A stretch of DNA of 51,587 nucleotides from Cryomorphaceae bacterium (lineage in GTDB: Bacteria > Bacteroidota > Bacteroidia > Flavobacteriales_D > Crocinitomicaceae): the NCBI GenBank assembly GCA_021299335.1, contig JAJTGF010000003.1, positions 17,574-69,160 on the forward strand. Direction: 5' to 3'. A program made the position numbers and the translations under genes. Below the pieces are notes generated by a model. The model searched no databases. It was not told the origin of the DNA and saw only the letters and a program-made list of their open reading frames with translations. Of this stretch, positions 24,043 to 30,800 are shown one piece after another; position 1 is the first letter of the stretch, and every line of letters begins with the position of its first letter.

Positions 24043-25379
24043 TAGTCGAGTTGGCGTTTGCGGAACCACTTTTCGAAATTAGACGGTGCCATGATGAGGC
24101 TAACTCGCGCACCGATAAATTGTTCTTTCCAAACACCTGTGGCAATGGTGCGCTGTCCGAGGGTCAGGCCCACGTTGAGTGAAGACAAAGAAACCTGTGC
24201 CAAAAGTGGCAATCCGAAACCAAAGGTAACACCTTGTTCTTGGTACTGCAGACCGCTGTTGGTATAAGGCAAGCTTTGTTGGTAATAGCCCACTCTGTAG
24301 GTTAATTTTTCAAATGCTTTGAGCGTAGCAATGTTCTCTACTACCTTAAATTCTGGTTGGTATTGCATTCCAAAGCTCATGCGCTCATAATTTTTTTGAT
24401 CAAAGCCCGTCAAGAGATTTTGATTTTGTGATAGGGCGCCAAAAACGCTGTAGCTTGCAAATAACTGCAATTGCGGGTGTAATTCGCGCGTCTGACGTTT
24501 GTAGGTTGGGAGCTTCCAGGCGTAGTTGAAACCGAGTTGCATGCTTTGCGCCAATTGTGCAGAAAAGGATTGGCTGCTGTTGAGAATGGTGTCGTAGCTA
24601 TTTGGTGCGCCAATCGTTGCAGAGCTGTAGAGTTCGCGTTGGTAAGTGCCGCCAATGGTGAGATTGGGCTGAAACACTGCACTTAGGCCAACTGCGTGTT
24701 TCTTGCCAAGTTGTTGCCAGAAATAAGTGCCAATTTCTGTATGAAACGAGCGAATCACCAATGAATTGCGTTCGAGCCCTCCTGCTGACGACGATCCCGT
24801 TAACAAAACCGAACTGCGTTCATTGACAAGTGTTCCGAAAAGGTAGGAAGCGTTGGCGCCAATGGCAAGTTTGGTCTTGGGTTTTTCGATGAGGCCAAAA
24901 GAATATCCGGCATAAAGGTCTTGGATGGCGCCTTTACCCGAATAGTTGTAACGGATTGAATCGAGTCCGGTGAATTGTGTTTCGTTGATTTGGTATCCCC
25001 TTGCACTAAAGGGTCTGAGTCCAAATGAAAGCCCCATCTGCTTGCGAATTTTGAAGCCGAGGGTGAATTGCTCAACCATTGGCGTAGCGGCAAATTGTTG
25101 AGCAGTTGCATTGCTGTACCAAGATTGTCGGGAATGGATGCTGACGGTGTAGAGTGTAGCGCCTTTGCTGAGTCGGTTATAGCTAGCTGGATTATAGTGA
25201 TTGAGCATGCTGGAATCAAACACATTGATGGCATTTTTGCCGAGTGCATCAAAAATACCATGGCCTTTTGCGCTCATCTCGCCAAGCCCGTAAAAGCTTG
25301 CAGGTTCAGCAGTGATAGACTGCGCCTTAGAAAGAAAGCAAAAACTTGCAAAAAGGAGGAGAGCGAATAGTTTATTCAT
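24042..25379 (-). CDS. Outer-membrane protein, FadL/OMPP1-like barrel, unknown substrate
   Basis: A 445-residue exported protein. It has a signal peptide ('MNKLFALLLFASFCFLSKA') and then 'ASFYGLGEMSAKGHGIFDAL' and 'LNHYNPASYNRLSKGATLY', which resemble the N-terminal plug region of FadL-like or 'type IX secretion PorV-like' barrels, followed by many amphipathic strands ('LGFKIRKQMGLSFGLRPF', 'YAGYSFGLI', 'YRVGYYQQSLPYTN'). I choose ATG 25379, which overlaps the coaX stop by eight bases; the frame from 25397 adds six residues inside coaX. A homologous unnamed barrel between coaX and lptC is common in Flavobacteriales, suggesting an envelope role. The transported molecule is not known. Confidence 0.75.
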   Translation of the reverse strand: MNKLFALLLFASFCFLSKAQSITAEPASFYGLGEMSAKGHGIFDALGKNAINVFDSSMLNHYNPASYNRLSKGATLYTVSIHSRQSWYSNATAQQFAATPMVEQFTLGFKIRKQMGLSFGLRPFSARGYQINETQFTGLDSIRYNYSGKGAIQDLYAGYSFGLIEKPKTKLAIGANASYLFGTLVNERSSVLLTGSSSAGGLERNSLVIRSFHTEIGTYFWQQLGKKHAVGLSAVFQPNLTIGGTYQRELYSSATIGAPNSYDTILNSSQSFSAQLAQSMQLGFNYAWKLPTYKRQTRELHPQLQLFASYSVFGALSQNQNLLTGFDQKNYERMSFGMQYQPEFKVVENIATLKAFEKLTYRVGYYQQSLPYTNSGLQYQEQGVTFGFGLPLLAQVSLSSLNVGLTLGQRTIATGVWKEQFIGARVSLIMAPSNFEKWFRKRQLD

Positions 25380-26091
25380 TGGCTTGATAAAGGGCAAGAA
25401 TGCCTTCTAGGGTTAAATTTTCGTGTACAAAGATGCCATTTTTTTGGCCCAAATCAAAATGTCTTGTATCTCCACCCGTGAGTACAACCACGAGTTCTGG
25501 ATACCTTTCTCTATAAGCACTCATGAGACCTTCAATCTCCTTTTGCCAACCTAAATAGGTGCCAATTTCAAGACATTCTGTGCTGTTTTTCCCGATGAGC
25601 TCCTGTGTTCGTTTGCCCTCTACTTCTGGTAATTTGGCCGTAAAATGAGCCATTGCTTTAGCGCGCATTTGAAGTCCCGGGCTAATTGAACCTCCGATGT
25701 AGTGGTTCTTAGCATCTAAAAAATCGAATTTGATACACGTGCCAAGGTCAATGGCGAGGCGAGGTAAACCGCTATTTTGCCGAGCAAGCGCCGCCGCATT
25801 ACATAAGCGGTCTATCCCTAAAGTATGGGGACTCTGATAGGCCATTTGAAAAGGAAGCGAGATCATGGATGTAATTTCAAAAGTGCGGTCAAAATGAGCG
25901 CAAAGTAAGTTGCGCAAAGACTCATCAATGACAGACGAAAAGACAATGGGGATGTTACGCTGTAAGTTGGAAAATGGAAAGTCTTGTCGTGAAAAGCGTT
26001 CAACCTTCTGAAATACACCATCTTGAACGAGTGCTAGTTTGAGCAGGGTATTGCCAGCATCTAATAAATAAACTTCCTTTTGCGCACTCAT
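25372..26091 (-). CDS. coaX: Type III pantothenate kinase
   Basis: Catalyses the first step of coenzyme A synthesis, phosphorylation of pantothenate, in the cytoplasm. The type III form needs a monovalent cation and is not feedback inhibited. The 239 residues show the ASKHA motifs 'LLDAGNTLLKLALV' (phosphate 1), 'LGIDRLCNAAALARQN' (with catalytic Asp), 'LAIDLGTCIKFDFLD' (phosphate 2), 'YIGGSISPGLQMRAKAMAHF' and 'VVLTGGDTRHF' (adenosine). ATG 26091 ('MSAQKEVYL') is preferred over the TTG at 26097. A TAATTTTG box lies three bases upstream, suggesting a leaderless mRNA. It heads the operon coaX, outer-membrane protein, lptC, 81-residue protein and DUF5686 gene. panB lies far away, at 41.7 kb. 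Confidence 0.94.
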   Translation of the reverse strand: MSAQKEVYLLDAGNTLLKLALVQDGVFQKVERFSRQDFPFSNLQRNIPIVFSSVIDESLRNLLCAHFDRTFEITSMISLPFQMAYQSPHTLGIDRLCNAAALARQNSGLPRLAIDLGTCIKFDFLDAKNHYIGGSISPGLQMRAKAMAHFTAKLPEVEGKRTQELIGKNSTECLEIGTYLGWQKEIEGLMSAYRERYPELVVVLTGGDTRHFDLGQKNGIFVHENLTLEGILALYQANE

Positions 26092-26094
26092 GTT

Positions 26095-26102
26095 CAAAAT
26101 TA
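26095..26102 (-). promoter_or_regulatory. Candidate -7 box TAATTTTG for coaX operon
   Basis: A perfect TAnnTTTG read on the minus strand, separated from the coaX ATG by three bases. No TTG lies at the -33 position. Confidence 0.4.
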
Positions 26103-26134
26103 AGGAGCTTTTTTGAACTTTTTTGGTTTTTAGC

Positions 26135-26166
26135 TTGTGTAAAACAGCAAAAAAGTGTTAAATTTG
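26135..26166 (+). promoter_or_regulatory. Promoter of tRNA-Phe (TTG-N21-TAAATTTG)
   Basis: A -33 TTG at 26135-26137 and a perfect -7 TAAATTTG at 26159-26166, spaced by 21 bases. The mature tRNA begins 15 bases downstream, leaving a short 5' leader for RNase P. Confidence 0.6.
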
Positions 26167-26181
26167 CATCCACCAACGGCT

Positions 26182-26254
26182 GGTACCTTAGCTCAGTTGG
26201 TAGAGCAAAGGACTGAAAATCCTTGTGTCCCTGGTTCGATTCCTGGAGGTACCA
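26182..26254 (+). tRNA. tRNA-Phe (anticodon GAA)
   Basis: A complete 73-base cloverleaf. Acceptor GGTACCT pairs with AGGTACC (26182-26188 with 26247-26253), the D arm is GCTC/GAGC, and the anticodon stem AAGGA/TCCTT has loop CTGAAAA with anticodon GAA at 26215-26217. The T arm is CCTGG/CCTGG... closing around TTCGATT, and the discriminator base is A. The 3' CCA is not encoded and must be added. Fifteen bases of its 3' end are repeated exactly at 29473-29487. Confidence 0.97.
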
Positions 26255-26255
26255 C
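26241..26255 (+). repeat. Direct repeat copy 1 (att-like, inside tRNA-Phe 3' end)
   Basis: TCCTGGAGGTACCAC covers the 3' side of the T arm and acceptor stem of tRNA-Phe, the classical target core of tyrosine-recombinase integration. The same 15 bases recur in direct orientation at 29473-29487. Confidence 0.7.
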
Positions 26256-26258
26256 TAC

Positions 26259-26288
26259 AAAAACCCCGAAGTTCGCTTTGGGGTTTTT
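26259..26288 (+). terminator. Rho-independent terminator after tRNA-Phe
   Basis: The inverted repeat AAAACCCCGAAG/CTTTGGGGTTTT surrounds a TTCG tetraloop and is followed by a T-run, immediately 3' of the tRNA. Confidence 0.88.
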
Positions 26289-26343
26289 TGTTTTGCAAAA
26301 AGTAGTTTTTGATCAGTCCTCGCTGCGCTCCCAAATAATTTAC

Positions 26344-26613
26344 CTATTCCATTTCGCCATCCCAAACAATAGGTTCTTTTGGAATCGTAATTTGGCCTCT
26401 AGTCATCACAAAGACTTCAGCGAAGCGCTTTTTCTTTTCTGGGCTCCAGGTTGCCATTATTTTGGCATATTCCGCGGTAAATTGTTCAATTTGAGCTAAT
26501 GTCGAGTCAGCGTCGTTCATCGCCGCTTTTGGTACAGAATTTTGTCCAAAGCAAAGTGAAGAAAGTAGGAGACAAATAAAAAGTGTCTTGAGATCAAGTT
26601 TATTTTTAATCAC
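26344..26613 (-). CDS. Small secreted hypothetical protein (89 residues)
   Basis: An 89-residue product with an N-terminal signal sequence ('LKTLFICLLLSSLCFGQ') and a charged mature part of about 65 residues ('DSTLAQIEQFTAEYAKIMAT', then 'SPEKKKRFAEVFVMTRGQIT'). The frame begins at GTG 26613 with an in-frame TAG six bases upstream, so no longer form is possible. I recognise no family. It lies between tRNA-Phe and the CotH-type gene, inside the interval bounded by the 15-base direct repeat, with 74 bases separating it from the CotH stop. Expression is not certain, but the signal peptide argues for a real gene. Confidence 0.55.
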   Translation of the reverse strand: MIKNKLDLKTLFICLLLSSLCFGQNSVPKAAMNDADSTLAQIEQFTAEYAKIMATWSPEKKKRFAEVFVMTRGQITIPKEPIVWDGEME

Positions 26614-26687
26614 TAGCTATAGTTTTTATAGTTCATAGCAATTAATGCGCTAAATTGATTTGGTTACATGTTTAAGTTTTACAAGGA

Positions 26688-29312
26688 TTAAAGTTTAATG
26701 ATTCCTTTTGCGATTTTCTTTCCTTTGAAAACACATTGTAACCAATAGGTGCCATGCGCAAGCCCAATCGTTTCTAAACTAAATGGCGATGCAGGTTGGC
26801 TCAGTTCCATAAGTTTTCTGCCGGTTGCATCAAAAAGCATAAAAGTAAATGCTTCATCCTGAGGAATGTTGTGTGTTATTACTGGGTTATTCACCGATGG
26901 ATTGGGTATGATATTGACCTGAATTTCTCCCTCTGTAACATAAATTAAAGCAGATGACTTAGCTATACATCCCAATGAATCAGTCACAATCAAGTTCACT
27001 GTATAATTACCCGGCGAAGCATATACGTGGTTGACTTGTTCTCCCTCACCCGTAAGGGTTTGATCGCCAAAACTCCATGCATATTGACTAGTAGGACCAT
27101 TTAAACTAGAAAATGTGTAGTTAACATCGCCAGAAAGGTGTGTTTGCAAGAAGGTAGAATCGGGTATGGACAAAGCCACTTGCATTGGAAATGATGCAAA
27201 GCAGCCATACATATCATTGAGTTCTAAGGTATATAAACCAGCCGAGTCGAGCACAATCGCTGGGGTTTCAGGCCCTGGTTTCCAATTGTACGAATAAGCA
27301 GGATCGTACGGCGCTTCATATATTGTCTTCAGGCAAACTAAGGTGTCTTCCGGAATTAAAATGGTTGGAAGAGCAGCGCCAAAAGGTGCTAAGGTCGAAT
27401 CCATCCATGCCAAGCGATCCTCCAAAAAGTTTTTCATATTGGTGATTTGATTGGAATAGGTGGAGTTACCTAAGGTTTGCCACACCGCAAAATTGCGAGT
27501 CGCAGGCCCTTGCAAAAGCAACCCAGATAAGCTATCCACGAAACCAAAAAAATTAGCCGTTTTGAATTCATCCTGACGCAAGGTTAGCCATCGACAAGCC
27601 AATTCGTGGCGATAAATGCTATCCGTATATAACTTCGACCACCAAAACGGAAAGGGCCAATATGGGTGCGTATTTTCCCATACCCAGCCAGAAGTAGGAT
27701 CACTGTCCATGGCGCGATCATAATCCCATGGCGGACCAATACACAACTTACCGCCGTCAGTATCTTTCTCCTTGTACATGTAGGTGCTGCGCCCATAACT
27801 GTCGTAATTCATGCTGAATTCGTTCACGATGAGAAAATCAATAAACGTACTGACATCAATCCAATTCCGATAACCGAGCGTCCCATTCATAAAACTGGTG
27901 GCATTTAAGGCATTCTCGAAGGAATCCACATACGTTTTGATATAATTAGCTTGCACGGTTGTTATGGAATCAGCTTTGGGGTAAACGTATTTAAACTCAA
28001 CGGGGTTCGAAGTAGTAGCACTATTTATGGGAGCATAAATAGAATTCCAACTTCCAGGATCGCCGTTGATGTTCATTTCTATGATGTAACCACCTGTTAG
28101 ATCACTTCCCGTTAAATCAATGGAAGATAATTTGGCGATATCTAAGCGATTTTTATCTCGCTTTACTTTCTCGGTTAAGGTGTAAACTCCAATGTACGTT
28201 CCATCTAAAAAGATTTCACACAATTTAGTTCTAGGTGCATAACGCCCCATGCGCCGAGCAAATTCGTAGGTAACTGTATTAATCAGCAAGGAGTTATCCA
28301 AGTACTCCGCTTTAAATATCCAATCGTTTTCTGAAGGAAGTCCCAATAGTGTCGTGTCTATTTTAGTTCCATTTGCATCAATCAAATCGAAATCATAGTT
28401 TTTCTTTGGATACATCGGACCTGTAAATCCCTGAAGCTCAGTCATTATATCCCCTTCGTAAGCAAAATTGGTTTGGTTAACATAATTCAACTGACCTAGA
28501 CCATTGTCAATAATTTCCATGTGAACCGGGACTTTTACGTCATTATTGATGGGATTACCCAATGAAGTGAGTTTGATAATTGGTAGCACACTAGACAGCG
28601 GGCCATCGTATGAAATCACAAATGGAATACCACTAGAACAGGGATTATTTCCATTTAAGCCAACTCTAATTATGTAGGTCTCACCAGCAGTTAAGGTAGC
28701 GTCTAAATCCGCTTGTAAACCGCAATTATTATTATCATCGTTGAAGTACAAAGAACCTGCTCCACTTCCCGCAAAGTCTACGCTGGCACAATCACCATAC
28801 ACCCATATTTTCGTGTCACAGGTACTTAGGTTACAGGTACTAATGGAATAGATTCCAGTAGAATCAGGGATAAATGAATAAAAAGTATTGGCCTGAGAGG
28901 CGAGCATTGAACCCAATGTGGTGGGCAAGGGATTCTCACAAATACTTCCCTGCGGACAATTAAAGGAATGCGTAGCGATAGTTTGAAATGCGCCACCTGT
29001 AGTCATTTGGACCCCATTCCAAAAAATACTGTACGATCCATTTCCGTATCCACAGCAAATACCATCACCATAACTATCGTAAATTTCAAATCGAACACAT
29101 GATGATGAATCCAAACAAACAGTATCAGAATTAGTCGTTCCAATCGCGACTTGTATATTATTTGCAATCAAGCTCCAGCTTGTTTCTCCCGGATACGTAT
29201 CAGGAATAATGTTGATGACTACCGGCCATTGCCCTGAAGCACATTGAGCCAATGAAATCGTATAAACCATACAAAAAGTCCAAGCAAAGAGTAAACATTT
29301 CATCAGTTTCAT
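26688..29312 (-). CDS. CotH-kinase family T9SS protein with PKD domain
   Basis: An 874-residue secreted multidomain protein. It has a signal peptide ('MKLMKCLLFAWTFCMVYTIS'), then a cysteine-rich segment ('FEIYDSYGDGICCGYGNGSY'), a pre-peptidase-like beta domain (about 130-245, 'YSFIPDSTGIYSISTC'), and a CotH domain (about 260-640). The CotH domain shows 'RMGRYAPRTKLCEIFLDGTY', 'GVYTLTEKVKRDKNRLDI' and the active-site-like 'GPPWDYDRAMDSD'. A PKD domain follows (about 735-795, 'YAWSFGDQTLTGEG', 'SPGNYTVNLIVTDSLGC'), and a T9SS type A tail ('INIIPNPSVNNPVI', 'GTYWLQCVF') ends the protein. CotH proteins are atypical kinases that phosphorylate spore-coat proteins in Bacillus; the substrate here is unknown. 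The start at 29312 has a second Met three codons on. Confidence 0.87.
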   Translation of the reverse strand: MKLMKCLLFAWTFCMVYTISLAQCASGQWPVVINIIPDTYPGETSWSLIANNIQVAIGTTNSDTVCLDSSSCVRFEIYDSYGDGICCGYGNGSYSIFWNGVQMTTGGAFQTIATHSFNCPQGSICENPLPTTLGSMLASQANTFYSFIPDSTGIYSISTCNLSTCDTKIWVYGDCASVDFAGSGAGSLYFNDDNNNCGLQADLDATLTAGETYIIRVGLNGNNPCSSGIPFVISYDGPLSSVLPIIKLTSLGNPINNDVKVPVHMEIIDNGLGQLNYVNQTNFAYEGDIMTELQGFTGPMYPKKNYDFDLIDANGTKIDTTLLGLPSENDWIFKAEYLDNSLLINTVTYEFARRMGRYAPRTKLCEIFLDGTYIGVYTLTEKVKRDKNRLDIAKLSSIDLTGSDLTGGYIIEMNINGDPGSWNSIYAPINSATTSNPVEFKYVYPKADSITTVQANYIKTYVDSFENALNATSFMNGTLGYRNWIDVSTFIDFLIVNEFSMNYDSYGRSTYMYKEKDTDGGKLCIGPPWDYDRAMDSDPTSGWVWENTHPYWPFPFWWSKLYTDSIYRHELACRWLTLRQDEFKTANFFGFVDSLSGLLLQGPATRNFAVWQTLGNSTYSNQITNMKNFLEDRLAWMDSTLAPFGAALPTILIPEDTLVCLKTIYEAPYDPAYSYNWKPGPETPAIVLDSAGLYTLELNDMYGCFASFPMQVALSIPDSTFLQTHLSGDVNYTFSSLNGPTSQYAWSFGDQTLTGEGEQVNHVYASPGNYTVNLIVTDSLGCIAKSSALIYVTEGEIQVNIIPNPSVNNPVITHNIPQDEAFTFMLFDATGRKLMELSQPASPFSLETIGLAHGTYWLQCVFKGKKIAKGIIKL

Positions 29313-29557
29313 AAGCTAACACCTTGAAACGAAGTTAGTCAAAATAAATTCATTCTTACCTTTGAGTGGGAGTTCGAAAGACTCGTGAATTACATTCCTT
29401 TGCGACAGCAAAAAGAATCGCAGGAAGGCCTTAAATTGCAAAGTTTTTAACCCTTTAAAGTAATGTATAAAGTCCTGGAGGTACCACATAAATAACGCAC
29501 CATGTAACCAAACCCACAAAATTTCTTTTGAAAGGAGTACACTTTAATCCCTCTCCT
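29313..29557. other. 245-base intergenic region with att-like repeat
   Basis: A non-coding stretch between the divergent CotH and GldL-like genes. It holds the second copy of the tRNA-Phe 3' end (29473-29487). I found no perfect TAnnTTTG box in the part upstream of the CotH gene. Confidence 0.6.
29473..29487 (+). repeat. Direct repeat copy 2 of tRNA-Phe 3' end (att-like)
   Basis: TCCTGGAGGTACCAC is identical to 26241-26255 and in the same orientation. The flanking bases differ on both sides and no other tRNA arm is present, so this is not a decayed complete tRNA copy. Confidence 0.7.
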
Positions 29558-30793
29558 ATGAAAAAGTTATTTGCCCTCGCCTCAGTTTCCCTTTTGTTTT
29601 TAGCCCATATTTTTAAGGCACTTCATTGGCCGGGTGCAGACCAATTGTTCATTTTGACTTTAGCACTGTTCCTTCCACTTTTTTATGTGCTTGATTTCAT
29701 CGGTGAATGGAAGTCTGGGGTCTCGAAATTGAGGGCTTTGCTATATTTTTTCGGTGTTTTGACACTCTCCCAAGGTTTGTTTTTTAAGCTCATGCATTGG
29801 CCAGGGGGTGATCAACTGCTCTTGATTTCATTGGGGCTTATTATACCAGGTTATTTGGTATTAAAGGCGATCCTTCAACCAAAGTTCAATAAGCTTGCAA
29901 ATTTCAGCGTTTTGCTCTTTATTTCGTTGTGCTGGACGAGTTTATTTCTGCTGTTGCATTTTCCTGGTAATGAGGGCTTTTTTGCAATTACGCTCTTTTT
30001 GACCATGCTTGTCATCCTTTATGAACTTGTTAAAAAGGAAGGTCAGCCTATTTTTCAATTGGTGAAACACAGACATTTGGTCAATGCAAGCGGCATCATT
30101 ACGTTTTTACTCCTGATGAATGCCAATAGAATGCCAATTCGAGTGCTGGAAACCGAAATGACACGTCATTTGACGCTACAAGAGCAAATTGACAATGAAA
30201 TTGCATTGGGTTCTTCACTCATCTCTACGCGCAATCAAAAATTAACAGTTCAACTTGAAGAGCAAACTGCAGACTTACTCAGACAAATTGACGACGTCAA
30301 GTTTGAGCTCATCTCCCAAGTTAACGGAAGAACCTGTTTGGGAAGCGCTCGTCCGTTGGATAAAATGGCAGTGCTTTGGTCCAAAAAAACAAAAGGTCAA
30401 GTAGGGATTGCGACACTCAACTTAGCGGCACTTGAGCAAAAAATGGCAATTGATGCCACAATGCACCAAATGATTGGTAGTGATTTCAAAGTACTAGACC
30501 AACGCGGCGCGGGGGTTAAAATCTGGAGCAGTTGGCAGAAATATCAAAGAAATGTATTGGCAATGGTGCAGCGCCAAAACCCTGCAGATTCCATAGCGCA
30601 ACGAAACCCTGCACTTACCTTGCAATCGATCATTCGCCGATGGGCCGCCAAAGAATATGCCGATTACCACGAACTCCACAATATCCATTGGGTCTCCAGA
30701 ACTTTTGACCACGCCACACTCGTTCAAGCGCTCATTAGACTTACCGAATTGCAATATGAAGTTGTGCGTTATAGGACGCTAGCTTTGAGCTAA
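29558..30793 (+). CDS. Membrane protein with three GldL-like HxPG motifs
   Basis: A 411-residue protein with six or so N-terminal membrane helices and a soluble C-terminal half. Helix pairs carry three related motifs: 'FKALHWPGADQLFI' (19-32), 'FKLMHWPGGDQLLL' (76-89) and 'LLLHFPGNEGFF' (131-142). They are spaced about 55 residues apart and resemble the N-terminal motif of GldL, the T9SS motor protein. A coiled-coil-prone segment follows ('LTVQLEEQTADLLRQIDDVK'), with a unique C-terminal domain. I use ATG 29558; the frame extends to a TTG at 29528 but the extra ten residues look untranslated. It is not GldL itself: no GldM neighbour, different length and tail. The function is unknown, possibly ion or proton related by analogy. 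Confidence 0.65.
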   Translation: MKKLFALASVSLLFLAHIFKALHWPGADQLFILTLALFLPLFYVLDFIGEWKSGVSKLRALLYFFGVLTLSQGLFFKLMHWPGGDQLLLISLGLIIPGYLVLKAILQPKFNKLANFSVLLFISLCWTSLFLLLHFPGNEGFFAITLFLTMLVILYELVKKEGQPIFQLVKHRHLVNASGIITFLLLMNANRMPIRVLETEMTRHLTLQEQIDNEIALGSSLISTRNQKLTVQLEEQTADLLRQIDDVKFELISQVNGRTCLGSARPLDKMAVLWSKKTKGQVGIATLNLAALEQKMAIDATMHQMIGSDFKVLDQRGAGVKIWSSWQKYQRNVLAMVQRQNPADSIAQRNPALTLQSIIRRWAAKEYADYHELHNIHWVSRTFDHATLVQALIRLTELQYEVVRYRTLALS

Positions 30794-30800
30794 TATTCAA

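Noticed and set aside
26256-29472. Integrase or transposase gene inside the candidate islet
   Set aside because: All open frames in the interval are either the 89-residue secreted protein, the CotH-type gene or shadows; none has recombinase motifs.
29473-29487. A second, decayed tRNA-Phe gene
   Set aside because: Only the 3' T-arm/acceptor side matches; upstream bases show no D arm or anticodon arm.
29558-30793. Calling the HWPG-motif protein GldL
   Set aside because: It has three motif copies, a different length and C-terminus, and no gldK/gldM/gldN neighbours.
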